DNA of 64,000 nt from contig JACGWO010000001.1 in assembly GCA_034509735.1 (NCBI GenBank), forward strand, positions 16,942,854-17,006,853. The letters are read 5' to 3'. The position numbers and the translations under genes were made by a program. The DNA is from Sesamum alatum (Eukaryota; Streptophyta; Magnoliopsida; Lamiales; Pedaliaceae). This document shows positions 1 through 12,100 of this stretch, in pieces. The notes beneath the pieces are model-generated. The model had not been told where the DNA came from. It saw nothing but the letters and a program-made list of their open reading frames with translations, and searched no databases. Numbering within the stretch: the stretch's first letter is position 1; each line of letters opens with the position of its first letter.

Positions 1-63
1 AATTGGGGCCTAAAGATTCAGTACTAAGATAATTTTCTTCTCCTGTTCTTGCTCTGTTCACAG

Positions 64-3000
64 TGCTGTTATTTTGCAAAATGAAGACTCAAGCATTCAT
101 ATTGATGCTGTTATTGATCCCTTGAGTCCCTCTGGCCAAAAGCTCGCTGCTCTTCTCCGGATTCTGTCAAAGTACATTCAGCCGAGCATGAGACTTGTGC
201 TCAATCCAATGGTAAGTTTTTCCTTTAAGTGCACATGGTTGTAATGCATTTGATTTGAGTATTTCTTTTTCTTTTTTTCTTCACCTGTTGTTGCATCATT
301 ACATTCTTTGAAGTTGTGAAACTTTATGCAATCTAGAGAGTCTAAATGTGACTTCTAACTGGAAGGTGCTATGTGCAATCATGAAGGTGAGGCTTAAGAA
401 CTAAGTACCTATGTTTGAGGTTCTTTTTTTTTTTTTCCCCTCAGGGATTAGAAACTCTGTTGTTTAAATCCCGAAATTCAAGGTTTTGATCCCTGTTAAA
501 GGCCCAACAGAAGGAGAAAATGAAGTTATATATCTGGCCATTAGTTTTATAAAGATACAAAAGATCCTAAATTTATGTTTATTATTTTGTCTATTGCCCT
601 ATAGCAGTTTTATCAAGTCGTTTGGATTTCTGATCTCTCTATCTCTATTTACTTCTCCTATGTTAATCTTTTGCACGCTCCACAATGAAAAAACATGTTA
701 TGGTTTCAGTAAAAATTGGGTTGAGCACAGGAATGTTAGTTGTATTCCTGTCAGCGCTAGAATGAGTAAATTGTACCATACGCAAAATGTTTTATCTTCT
801 TTTTCACTAGTCTTATTCTCCGTTTCTCTATCTTCAAGTTTTGTCTCGTCCTCTGAATTTACGCCTTCTCAATGATCATAGAAACTGTTAATTGTACAAT
901 TAGCTCAGGACTTAGTGTCACATGCCAATTTTCTGTTAAGACATGTATCAGTTTCAGGATTGAGTGATCTGTGATGATTTGGATTTTCCCATCGTTAGAG
1001 CCTCCTCCCCCCCCTCCCCACCCACACCAATGAGGATGCTTGAGTTCTAAATAATGAGGCATGAAGAAGAAGAAAACTCAGGAAGCTCGAAAACATCTGA
1101 CAAGATTCTCTCGAGCCCAGAAGAAGCTTTATGCACGTGATTGTGCTCACTTGAAGAGCCAAAGCTGATATGATAATTTGATTGGAAATGTTCTCTAAAT
1201 CATGAAATATATTGTGGCATGTGAAGTATTATCCCCAATAAATTTCTCGTACTCTCTTACTTTCTGACTGTCAGAGACTGAGTAACAAAGCAAGGATGCG
1301 TACTGATAATAATATGACCAACAGCAGTTGGATAATTGTTGTTAAGGCATGAAGTTGAGACTATATTAGCGTTATATAATTAGGACATGGACAAATGTGT
1401 TAACCTCAGTTTCTGTCGAATATAATTTGTATTTTGGCACATTTATGTTTTGCACATATCAGATCATATCTATTTACTTCATTTGTGCTTGGGACAATTC
1501 TCTTATGAATGTCACTGAATATAACATAACATCCTTAGACTTGTGTTTGAAAAATTATTGTTGTTGTCCCCTGGCAGAGTTCTCTGGTGGATCTTCCTTT
1601 GAAGAATTACTACAGATATGTAGTGCCAACAATGGTATTCCCAATCTCTCTGCGCTTATCACATTCTGGATAACCATTGGCATCCTGTCCTCACTCCTTT
1701 GACTTTTCAGGATGACTTCAGTGGTACTGATCATACAGTACATGGTCCGAAAGCATTTTTCGCGAACATGCCGTTATCTAAGACACTGACCATGAATCTT
1801 GATGTTCCTGAACCATGGCTCGTTCAGCCTGTTGTTGCTATGTAAGTTTCTAATAAGAAAAGGCTTCAGCAGTAATGACATTCCAATACTATTCTCAAGT
1901 TTTTTAGACATCATAGCACAAGGTATTTGCAGTTTTTCCTTTATCGGCTCCTCACTTATGAGTGACATTTGCAGCCATGACCTCGATAACATATTGCTCG
2001 AGAATCTTGCCGACATCAGGACATTGCAAGCAGTTTTTGAACTTGAAGCTCTTGTTCTTACAGGTATTCTAGCTGTAGTTTGAAGGTTGATAATCACTCA
2101 ACCATGCTAATTAAGAAAAATTGGAACAGGTCATTGCTCCGAAAAAGATCAGGAGCCCCCTCGCGGTCTGCAGTTAATTCTTGGAACTAAAAATACTCCC
2201 CACTTGGTTGATACCCTTGTCATGGCCAATCTGGGTTACTGGCAAATGAAGGTCTTCCCTGGAGTGTGGTACTTGCAACTGGCTCCAGGTAGAAGCTCCG
2301 ATCTCTATGTTATGAAAGAAGACGGTGAGGGAACTCAGGGCACGACTTTGTTGAAGCGAATTATAATAGATGATTTGCGGGGTAAATTGGTGCACATGGA
2401 AGTGATGAAAAAGAAGGGCATGGAAGGAGAGAAACTCTTGGTTCCTGCTGATGATGATAGTCAATCAACCAGTAAGAAAGTAAGAAGCTATAACAATTTA
2501 TGCCTATCTTCATTTTCCTGTACATAACGCCTAAAAGGAGAGCCTTTTGTCGACTTCCATGTTGTACAATGATGAGCTCTTTTTCCGACAAATGTTCAGG
2601 GAACTCAAGATGGCTGGAATTCAAATATCCTCAAATGGGCTTCTGGATTTATCGGAGGAAAGGACCAGTCAAAGAAAGAGAAAAGCAGTTCCTTGGTGAT
2701 TCATCTTCTTCCCTTCTCACCCCATCTCACATGCATTGAAGCACAATAGCGTTGGACTTCCCTATATGCTTTAGCATACATGAGATCTCATTACCTCAAA
2801 CATTATCCGTTTAGCATAAATATATGTGTTATTGACAAACTTGTCATTTGTTTCTAGGAGCCCGGAAGTGGTGGTCGCCATGGGAAAAAAATTAATATAT
2901 TTTCTGTCGCCTCTGGACACTTGTAAGTTCTTTATATCTGCACTAACTAGTTTCTTTAACTCTTTTGTCAATTCATATGAAACCTTCTATGGGATATAAT

Positions 3001-4889
3001 GGATCACCAAGAATTGATATCCCTTAACTACTTCCATTATGTGGCATAAGTAAGATAAAATGTCAGCTATGAGGAGGTATTCATGAGTACTCACAAAATG
3101 CCTATCGGTAATTATTTTTCATCCGTACTTCTATCTTCATCTCAATAGTTCGAAACTAATAAGAAAATGGACCTGCCTGCTTTGAAACTGAGGATCCCAT
3201 GTTTCTTTATCCTACAAGGCGTAGTATAAGTTGGAACTAGCTGTCGGCAGGTTTCATGTTCGCATATACTTGAGTCTCTTGGTATTTCTATCATCTTTAA
3301 CTGCTTCACAACCCTATTCCTCTGCAGGTACGAACGCTTCCTGAAAATTATGATTTTAAGTGTTCTGAAAAACACCAATCGACCAGTCAAGTTTTGGTTC
3401 ATAAAGAACTATCTATCTCCTCAATTCAAGGTGCACTTTGCCCTTCACTTTTGTTTATTTTCCTTGTTTCACTTTGCTATTTCGATTTGCCCCATTTTAA
3501 ATGATTTTTCCCTTCTTGAGTATTGCATTTGTCGTCTATGGCTTCTCCGCAGGATGTAATCCCTCATATGGCTCATCAATATGGTTTTGAGTATGAGTTG
3601 ATCACCTATAAGTGGCCAACGTGGCTGCACAAACAGAAGGAGAAGCAACGAATCATATGGGCTTACAAAATCCTTTTCCTTGATGTCATCTTTCCTCTCG
3701 CTTTAGAAAAGGTACTTAGACTTTGTAATATAACAACATTATGCTTCTTGAATGAACATTATGTGTAAATTATTCCAGCCCATGTGATAAAGTATGTTAT
3801 ATAACAACGTTACTTGTGCAGGTTATATTCGTAGATGCGGACCAGATCGTGAGGGCAGACATGGGAGAACTTTACGACATGGATTTAAGAGGACGACCCC
3901 TTGCCTATACTCCGTTCTGTGACAACAACAAAGAAATGGATGGCTATCGATTTTGGAAACAAGTACATCCCCCTCGATCAAACTATTTTATTGATGATCC
4001 TTTCCCCTTTACTGTTAGAAATTAACGTGAAACTGGTTGATTTCAAACGTTGTTGAACAGGGATTCTGGAAAGATCATTTGCGAGGAAAACCATATCATA
4101 TTAGGTACCTGCAGCTTTATGTAGACCTTGTTTTACAGATTCTGAGATATGCTAATCATAGAAAACGGCCTTACGAAATGTGGGATGCTTGTGTAGTGCG
4201 CTGTATGTCGTTGATCTGGTCAAATTTCGGGAGACAGCAGCTGGAGATCAATTAAGAGTACTTTATGAAACCCTGAGCAAAGATCCAAACAGTCTTTCGA
4301 ATCTTGATCAGGCAAGTGGGCAGTATGTTCTGTCATTTTTCTTTTCATTTTGTTGTCCGTTAGCAGCTATGATCCTACATTACAAAGTTGGTGTTGGATC
4401 ATTGCTCTGTACTTTTAATGGAATGCTTCGACAAAAAATTTTGAGTTGTTCATTTGTGGTCATTTCAGGATCTTCCAAACTACGCCCAACACATGGTGCC
4501 CATCTTCTCCCTCCCACAAGAGTGGCTATGGTGCGAGTCGTGGTGTGGCAACACAACGAAACCCAAGGCAAAAACCATAGACCTCTGCAACAATCCCATG
4601 ACGAAGGAGCCCAAGCTTCAGGTCAAAATTCGACTCTTAAACAACCCCACCCCCTGCCACCCGCCTCTCAGTATCATCGTTCTTACTATCTGCTGTTCTT
4701 TACTTGGAAATGCAGGGAGCTAAAAGAATAGTTGCAGAATGGCCCGATCTCGATCTTGAAGCCAGACGCTTCACGGCCAATATCTTAGGCGAAAGCATCG
4801 AACCCCAAGAGCTGCCCCCGTCTCCTCCCAAAATCGAGACCACAAGTGATAATTCATCAGAAGACGAGGAATCAAGAGCAGAATTGTGA
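64..4889 (+). CDS. UGGT: UDP-glucose:glycoprotein glucosyltransferase, C-terminal part (5' end outside window)
   Basis: This ER-lumen enzyme adds one glucose back to N-glycans of misfolded glycoproteins so that calnexin/calreticulin rebind them. Exons read from splice signals: 64-211, 1578-1634, 1711-1841, 1975-2063, 2130-2479, 2600-2695, 2858-2922, 3328-3430, 3553-3711, 3822-3962, 4061-4104, 4197-4311, 4469-4621, 4716-4889. All phases close, giving 607 residues plus stop, against about 1600 for the whole family protein. The first seven exons cover the end of the folding-sensor region ([21 protein letters not shown]-type beta segments). The rest is the GT24 catalytic domain, with the metal-binding DxD motif in [13 protein letters not shown] (exon 3822-3962), then WCESWCG and DLCNNP. 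The protein ends in RAEL, a weak KDEL-like ER-retrieval tetrapeptide. The intron at 4312-4468 has a GC donor (CAG|GCAAGT). The first intron is 1.37 kb. Identity is very secure; the N-terminal half is not in the window. Confidence 0.95.
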
Positions 4890-5234
4890 TAGTTTTAATT
4901 TCTGAGGTTAGGATGATGGATGGTCCTCTGGAAATGGGACACTGAATTTTGGTCTGAAACAGTTTATAGAGAGGAAGGAGATGAAGAAAAATATTGATTC
5001 AGTTAGTAGCCCTAAATTAAATGATTGTAGTTAAGATTTCATGAGTATTGCTTCCCTGTTTATGATATTAAAAAGGTGAAGTGCAAATTATTGATGCCAA
5101 CCAATATACTAATCTTTTTTTGAGAGGGAACCAATATACTAATCTTCAATATTATATATTTATAACTAATCAACAATTATTGTTAAAATAAAATTATCAT
5201 CTTGATGGGATTTGAAGCGATGATATCAAAATTA
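4890..5234. other. UGGT 3' UTR and short spacer
   Basis: AT-rich sequence after the UGGT stop, presumably the 3' UTR and polyadenylation region. An 18-bp phrase (ccaatatactaatctt and neighbours) occurs twice, near 5100 and 5132. I see no other feature. Confidence 0.4.
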
Positions 5235-5330
5235 GAAAAATTGCACAAGACACCCCTGTGGTTTAGGGAAATTGTTAAAAATCTATTTGTGGTTTTTAAA
5301 TTAAATAGGTTAAAAGACCCTCAAGTAATC
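5235..5330 (+). repeat. Left terminal inverted repeat of the MULE
   Basis: It starts gaaaaattgcacaag and continues through ccctgtggttt. It pairs imperfectly with the right end at about 16000-16090, read on the other strand, over roughly 90 bp. The homology is strongest in the inner half (taaaaatc, aataggttaaaagacc against aatagcctaaaaacc). Confidence 0.65.
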
Positions 5331-5643
5331 CTAAACCCTGCAAAAAAATCCCTATTCGTTAAAAACAAACGGAGGGTGCCAGCCACGTGCGAGCAGTGCA
5401 AAGGGGATGAAAATTTGACTGTCTTTTTTTTCTCTTGAATTTGATAAAAATACCCTTTTAGACCCCTACCAATAAGTATCCTACACAACACATACACATT
5501 AACATTTAGGGTAGTTGCTTTTACAACATGTTACAAGTAAGAAAAAATTTAAACTTGTAGTATATTTTATTTTTTCGTCAATTATTTTTTTTATGATAAT
5601 TTTGAATGATTTAATAATACTTATTAATTTATTATTTTGTAGA

Positions 5644-6015
5644 ATGTCTAATTCTTCTACATGACCACGTCCAAAGGAGGAAAATTCGATTTAAGATACA
5701 AAAATTCAAAATGTTATTGCAAAAAATATGTCGCAATTAGAGTTGTGGGTCCAACAAAGGAAATTGAGGGAAAATTATCATGTAATTGTCGGTAAATGAA
5801 TGTAATTTTTTTGTTGGTTGGACCCAATTAATATTTCTGGTCAGAAGAAGAGGTTCATTCTGGAAGTGAAAAATTTGAAGAAGACGTATTGTCTATATGC
5901 CAGGAATTAACAGTGAATATGAAAGCGCTTGAGGCAAATCAGAAGATGATGAAGGCATTATTTCTTCTTCTTGTTGTTGTTTTGGTTATTGCAATAATAT
6001 TGAAGTATGTTTTGT
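5644..6015 (+). pseudogene. GRF zinc-finger/transmembrane ORF of the MULE, broken
   Basis: The start ATGTCTAATTCTTCTACA is followed by in-frame stops at 5662 and later. Across two or three frames the remnant reads as a CxC pair (CYC), a basic AIRVVGPTKE stretch, NFFCWLDP-like residues (cnffcWlD is typical of GRF zinc fingers), then ICQELTVNMKALEANQKMMK and a C-terminal hydrophobic helix (ALFLLLVVVLVIAIILKYV, about 5955-6012). GRF finger, helix, single membrane anchor is a common architecture for short plant ORFs linked to transposons. The last part is open from 5889 to 6164. The ORF lies inside the MULE and converges on the transposase. Family assignment rests on motif order and spacing; I could not align it. 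Confidence 0.55.
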
Positions 6016-6458
6016 ATTGTAGCAACTATACATTGCCATTTTTTTTTATTTTCCTGTTAATTGTACTCTTTTCAATCTATCAGGCAATATATGTAAATTT
6101 AATAAATCATGTGAACCTGATTAGAAAATGTGAAACCCTACAACCAATAAAACAACAGTGGTAAATACTTCATTCTCTAAATTATGCCAACATCAGTAGC
6201 CAAAAACATTGTAAATATTGGCCAACAACATGGTAATATCCTACCCAAAAATAGTGCCAAAAACATAGACAAACACTACACAAAGTTTCTGTCAAATGCT
6301 ACCCACAAAAAAGTGCCAAAATAAGCGAAAAACATAGACAATGAACTGCACAAAGTTACTGTCAAATGCTACCCATAAAACAGTGATAAATTTAGCTAAA
6401 AAACACTATCTAAATCATGTACATCAGTCTGCAAAACAATCATCCAACCAAATTTCAT
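6016..6458. other. Gap between the two converging MULE ORFs
   Basis: AT-rich sequence with a loosely repeated phrase (caaatgctaccca and aaaacatagacaa, each twice between 6240 and 6380). No gene seen. It probably holds the 3' ends of both MULE transcripts. Confidence 0.4.
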
Positions 6459-7053
6459 TCATCCTTTATGGCCAGGATGTTGTGGCTTCGAGGAGCTTGA
6501 TCCAGTACCTGGTCTTGGCTTATAAGATCCAGAAAGAGACCTAAGTTGTGATTGCAAGGTTGGCCTGATGGTGGAACAACATGTCCTCTGAAATTGTGCA
6601 GAACTACTTGAGCCCTCAGATTTCTTCTGGATTTTTCTTGTCATTGAAACTGGATGTTTGTGTTTCCTTTTTCTTTCAGTCTAAACAAGTGCAGACATTG
6701 GCAGATTGTTTGTAGGCACCTATGATAACATAAAAGGCAAGAAAAATAAATAAGTATGTGGCACTGTAAAATACTAATAAATTGTACTTAAAAAATTTAA
6801 AACCTGTTCCACTGATGGTCTTTGTTGTTGGGGCACTTGAAAAGGACTTCTGAACTGAGATGTTACATGACTCTGTGATGAAGTTGGAGGCCTTCTTAGC
6901 TTCTGGAAAATGTTAGAGTGAGAGGGCCTATGTGCATAAGCTTGGGGTTGGCTTAAAAAATATCTTTGTGTTTGAGCTGGAGCTGGAGGCCTTGGCATAG
7001 ATGAAATTGGTTCCCTGCTTGTTAGCCTTGATGTTGACAATGCACTGACAAAG
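6459..7053 (-). pseudogene. C-terminal tail of the MULE transposase, cut off by the L1
   Basis: Two minus-strand open stretches (7040-6774 and 6644-6459) encode Pro/Ser/Gln-rich, low-complexity protein (for example PRPPAPAQTQRYF, SSQSHVTSQ, MTRKIQKKSEGSSSS). Such tails follow the SWIM finger in many plant MULE transposases. The coding strand and position continue the transposase found at 12640-15124 once the L1 between 7067 and 12602 is removed. No domain is recognisable here, so the assignment rests on position and composition. Confidence 0.5.
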
Positions 7054-7067
7054 TCATGTGGTAAAAA
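7054..7067 (+). repeat. 5' target-site duplication of the L1
   Basis: TCATGTGGTAAAAA, repeated exactly at 12604-12617 just after the poly(A) tail. Confidence 0.85.
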
Positions 7068-7080
7068 AAAGTATTGTGGT

Positions 7081-7688
7081 CAAGAGAATTCTTTCTCTAG
7101 AAGAAATGCTCTCTAGAGTGCCTCACAATGGACAAGCTCTACAATGGTTTCCCTTCAAATTTCTGCAAATCTGTTCCGATTAAAGACATCTCCAGCTGAT
7201 ACTCATACTTTCTACCGATTTATTTTCGGTTTTGAGTGAGTCTTACCGGAGTTTCAGCCTCTGCTGCCGGATTTTTGCTGTTACTACTCTGCCCTCCAGC
7301 TTCTGTCAAGTTTTCCTGCTGCTACTTGCTGGTTTTTCTTCAATCTTTCCGATTATCTTGGTCCCCTACTCATTCCCTTCAGTTCTACCGATTTATTTTC
7401 GGATTTCTGAGGTGTTGGGGAAGCTGAATTTCGCAGTTTTTCGGCCATCTTTCCAACCAATTTCAGGCAGCCGGAGGTAGGTGAGTCTTTACCGGTTTTG
7501 GCCCTGCACTGCCTGCCACTTTTTTGCTGCATGCCTGCACATTGCCCCTTTCAGCCAGGCCCACTGCCCAAGCCTGCAGCCTGGGTTGACTTGCTGCAAC
7601 CTGTCTGCATCCAGCTTCCCATTTTGGTGCAGCAGCTGCCTGCCCCAGCAGCCCCATCCTGCAGATTTACCCCTTTTGCCTTGCTGCC
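7081..7688 (+). promoter_or_regulatory. L1 5' UTR, probably with the internal promoter
   Basis: Pyrimidine-rich non-coding stretch before ORF1. A phrase of about 20 bp, tctaccgatttattttcgg, occurs at about 7211 and again at about 7384. Each copy is followed by a gagtctt-accgg phrase (7238 and 7482), so the UTR contains a diverged tandem duplication with a period of about 170-245 bp. Plant L1 elements start transcription inside their 5' end; placing the promoter here is inference. Confidence 0.5.
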
Positions 7689-8974
7689 ATGCCAAAGCAA
7701 AAAAAAAGAGCAAGCAAGCTGCTGCTAGTGCTGAACCTTCTTCTGCTGTAACTCCGGCCAGCAAAACCAGGCCATCCCAGCTCTCCACTGCACCTGTTTC
7801 AGGCAAGGATGCACTCATGGCCGGCCAGCCTGACTTAGCCAAGGCACCGGCAACATCGCAGCCGACCGCCGGCACCGTTACAGTCAACGATGCTGCCACC
7901 ACCAAGGTACGTCCTATGGATTTTCATACCTTTATTTCTGATATTGAGGCCTCCCCCCTCCCAGAGTCTCATCATGTTGGGGGCACATCTGAGCACCGGC
8001 CGGTGGTGGCATTGCCGGATAAGGAAACCGTTGAAGCCGAGGGTAAGAAGAAGGTCTCCTTCGCTGGCCTATTTAGCAACAACAGGAAGCTTACTGAGGA
8101 CAACAAACTATCCAAGTTTGTGTTGGATGATGGGGCTCTTAAGCTTGAGGACAATGATTTGATTGACGTCAAGGCCAAATTGGGTTTCTGCCTTGTCGGG
8201 TACATCGCCGGCAAGTTCCCCGGCCTCAAAGCCATCCATTCTCTTGCCAAATCATGGGGGGCCGCCTTTCAGCAGCATGTATCCGGGTGGCTTATTTTCC
8301 GCTTTGCACGTAAAGAGGACCGACAGCGTATCCTTGCCGGAGGGCCATACTTTGTCTTCGGCCGGCCACTGTTACTCAAGAACATGCCCGACTGTTTTGA
8401 GTTTAAACAAGATGACATCAGTCTTACTCCGGTTTGGGCCACTCTTCCGTCACTCCCGCTTGAGTGTTGAAACCCTAATGCGTTAGGGAAAATCGGGTCT
8501 AGATTGGGCAACCCTATTGCTATGGACGCGTTAACGAGGAAGATGGAGCTAGTCTCCTATGCACGCATTTTGGTTGAAATGGATGCCTCAAAGCCGCTTG
8601 TTGATACAGTGGAGTTTATACTCCCCAACGGCATAACAAGGAAGCAACCGGTGATGTATGAATTCACACCAAAGTTTTGCTCGGATTGCAACCGGTTCGG
8701 ACACTTGAAGGATACATGTCAGGGTACTCAACCGGTCACAGCAGGGGTCGCCCCTGTCAAGCCAACTCACCAGGCCAAGCTGCCGACTCCAGCTGTACCG
8801 AAGAAGGCCCAGCCGGGCGAGTGGACTTTGGTGCACAGACGCAAAAAGAATCAGAACCAGGACACCAAAACTGTGGGACAGGAACAGGTTACCAAAGCAG
8901 CCAACAAAGAGGCCCAGGGGCAGCCGGAAGCATCTCAGCGGCAGCAGGGTATGACTGCCCCTGTTCCTGTGTAG
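7689..8974 (+). pseudogene. L1 ORF1 (gag-like RNA-binding protein), with one stop and a probable 1-nt deletion
   Basis: The protein read from about 7700 has a Lys/Ala/Ser/Thr-rich N-terminus, a DUF4283 domain (about 8100-8470: KFVLDDGALKLEDNDLIDVK, LGFCLVGYIAGKFPG, WLIFRF, ILAGGPYFVFGRPL) and a CCHC zinc knuckle CSDCNRFGHLKDTC (about 8680-8720, spacing C-x2-C-x4-H-x4-C). A TGA at 8468-8470 interrupts LPLEC*NPNALGKIG, where the family normally has Trp, so TGG has become TGA. The natural start is probably the ATG at 7689: it is one base out of frame, and restoring one A to the A9 run just after it would give MPKQKKKSKQAAA in frame. No other in-frame ATG lies before 7816. Confidence 0.85.
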
Positions 8975-9147
8975 GGCATGCCCACCAAGCAGCCGGTGAC
9001 AGAATCAACCGGTCTATCCGATTCTGATGATGAGTCCTCCACGGCAACCCAACACCATGTGCCGACGGGGCAGGGGATAAACAGAGTTGCACCAAGAGAC
9101 CTTAAGCAGAAGCAAAAGCAGGGAGGGGATGCCCCCCCTCATTCCAC

Positions 9148-12100
9148 ATGAAGATTGGCTTTTGGAATGTGAGGGGCTTCAACCGGCCCCTCAAACACAA
9201 TGGGGTAGCCCACCTCATTAAGAATAACAATCTTTGTCTCTTGGGCATTTTGGAGACAAAACTTGCAGCTTCAACCATCCCACGTATTCTCCACCGATCA
9301 TTTCCGGGATGGTGTCAAGCCAATAACTTCGACATGATCACGGGTGGCCGCATCCTAATTATCTGGAATCCAGCCGTTATTGATCTCCAATCGGAAGATA
9401 TTTCACAGCAAGTCATCCATTGCCGTGTCACGAATAAGTCCTCTCAACTTTCCTTTTACATTACTTTTACTTATGGGCTTTACACTGTTGTGAATAGAAG
9501 GAGCATGTGGGAGAAACTTTTGGAATTAGGGCAACATATGGACATGCCATGGCTCATCCTTGGTGATTTCAACTGCGTGAAATCTCCGACAGAAAAACAG
9601 CTAGGTGTGCCACCTACTTGGTATGAGCTTAAGGACTTTACCGATTGTTGCCTATCACTCGGACTTCATGACGCCCCTACTACGGGCTGCTTCTACACCT
9701 GGTATTCCAACAATAGCAATCCCGTGTGGTGCAAGCTTGACCGGGTGTTTTTTAACAACGAGTGGCTTGAGGCCGGTCTGCACTGCAATGCACATTTCAA
9801 CCCACCTGGGTGCCTCTCCGATCATTCACCCGGTATTGTTTCTATTCTTGATCCCCCTGTTTCTAAATCCAAACCTTTTCGGTTTTTCAACATGTGGGCA
9901 AATCACCCGGATTTCACTACAACCGTGGAGCATGGATGGAACTTGAATGTGGATGGCACACCACAATTCAGTCTTTGCAGGAAGTTGAAGGCTCTCAAGG
10001 GGCCTCTCAAAGCTTTCAACAACCTGCATTTTAGTCACATCTCCGTTAGGGCTAAGGAGGTTGACCTTGCCCTTCAAGACGCACAACTTGAACTTGAATC
10101 TAACCCTGGGAACTCAGTTATTCGGGACTCGTTGGGGGAACTTAGGAAGAAAACCATCTTCCTTGCCGAAGCAGAGAGGCACTTTTACTACCAAAAGGCC
10201 AAGATTCACTTCCTGAAAATGGGGGACCGAAACACCAAGTTCTTCCATGATATGGTTAAGAGGAACGCTGCAAAGAGCTCTATTATGGCGATCAGTAAAA
10301 GTGATGGATCCACCATCACGTCGGCTGAAGATATCGGGCGGGAATTCACCGATTACTTCACCTCACTGTTGGGCACTGAGGTTCAGACCCTGCCGGTGGA
10401 CAATGATGTGTTTGAATGGGGGCCAAAGCTATCTACCGAGCATGCATTGGAGCTTTGCCGGGAAGTCACACCGTCGGAGGTAAAGCAAGCAATTTTTCAA
10501 ATCTGTGACAACAAAGCGCCTGGGCCGGACGGTTATACATCATGCTTTTTCAAGAAAACATGGAATATTGTGGGGAACCAAGTATGCACGGCTGTGGTGG
10601 ACTTCTTTACGAGTGGGCGGTTATTACGGCAGCTCAACCACAGCATCATTGCCCTTGTGCCCAAATTAGAGCACTCACCGACAGTTGCAGACTACCGACC
10701 TATTTCCTGCTGCAATGTGATCTATAAGGCTATCACGAAAATCATTGCAGATCGGCTGGGCCCTATCCTGGAACACCTTATCGACCGCAGCCAGGCAGCC
10801 TTCGTTGGGGGGCGGAGCATAACGGACAATATTTTCTTGGCCCAAGAAATGGTTCGACAGTACACGAGGAAACGGATTTCACCTCGTTGTACCATCAACG
10901 TGGACCTGCGCAAAGCGTTCGACTCGGTCTCATGGACTTTCCTATCACAAGTCCTCCTCGGGTATGGTTTTCCATCTATCTTTATTACTTGGATTATGGA
11001 ATGTGTCTCCACTACTTCCTTTTCAGTGGCCTTGAACGGTTCCCTCCATGGGTTTTTCCCGGGCAAGAGAGGTCTTAGGCAAGGAGACCCAATGTCACCA
11101 GCCCTCTTCCTCCTTTGTATGGAGTATTTCTCGCGATTGATCAAGAGGAGAACATCGGACTCAGAGTTCAACTTCCACCCGAAGTGTGAGAAGCTGAAGA
11201 TCACTCACCTCCTCTTTGCCGACGATCTCATGCTTTTCTCCCGTGGTGACCTTCCATCTATCCACATTTTGATGGAATGCCTCCAGGAGTTTAGGAACGT
11301 CTCCGGCCTTACTGTCAACACTTCAAAGTCTAGCATTTTTATGGCAGGCATACAAGACAATGAGCTACACGGAATTCTTGCAAGAATGGAGTTCGCTAGA
11401 GGCGAGATGCCCGTCCGGTACCTAGGGATTCCCCTAGCAGCACAGCGGCTTTCAGTCAGTGATTACTCACTGCTTGTGGATAAGATTGCCAGCAACATTT
11501 CAAAATGGGCAGCCAAGTCTCTCTCATTCGCAGGCAGGCTGGAACTTATTCGTTCGGTCATTCAGGGTGTGGAGTGCTTCTGGCTCCAAATTTTCCCCCT
11601 TCCAGCAACCGTCATCGAGAAAATACACCATCTGTGCAGGAACTTCCTATGGAACTCTAGGAGAGCACCTGTAGCATGGGAGGAAGTTTGTCACCCCACA
11701 GAAGAAGGAGGCCTTGGTATTCAACATATCCAGTCTTGGAATATGGCCCTCCTTGCCTGAGTCTTATGGAACATCCACAGCAAGGCCGACACATTGTGGG
11801 TGCAGTGGGTAAACAACGTCTATCTTAGGGGCGGCTCAATTTGGGAATGGCAACCAAAGAAGGGTGATTCACCACTCCTCCGACGGCTTGCTGATATCCG
11901 GGACAGACTTATCACCGCATTTGGTAAAACAGGGGCAGCGGTTGAGAGTATGGCAGCCTCGTCCAACCTTAAGGGACTTGAGACGTCCAAAGCCTATGAG
12001 TACTTCAGGCCGAAACACACGAGACAGCCATGGAAAGCAGCAATTTGGAGAGCTTTCATCCCGCCGAAGTACTCATTCATCTTGTGGCTTGGAATTCGAG

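Noticed and set aside
486..1743. Open frames at 486-875, 1397-1702 and on the minus strand at 859-1062 and 1555-1743
   Set aside because: They lie in UGGT intron 1 or overlap its exons in other frames, show no domain, and have intron-like composition.
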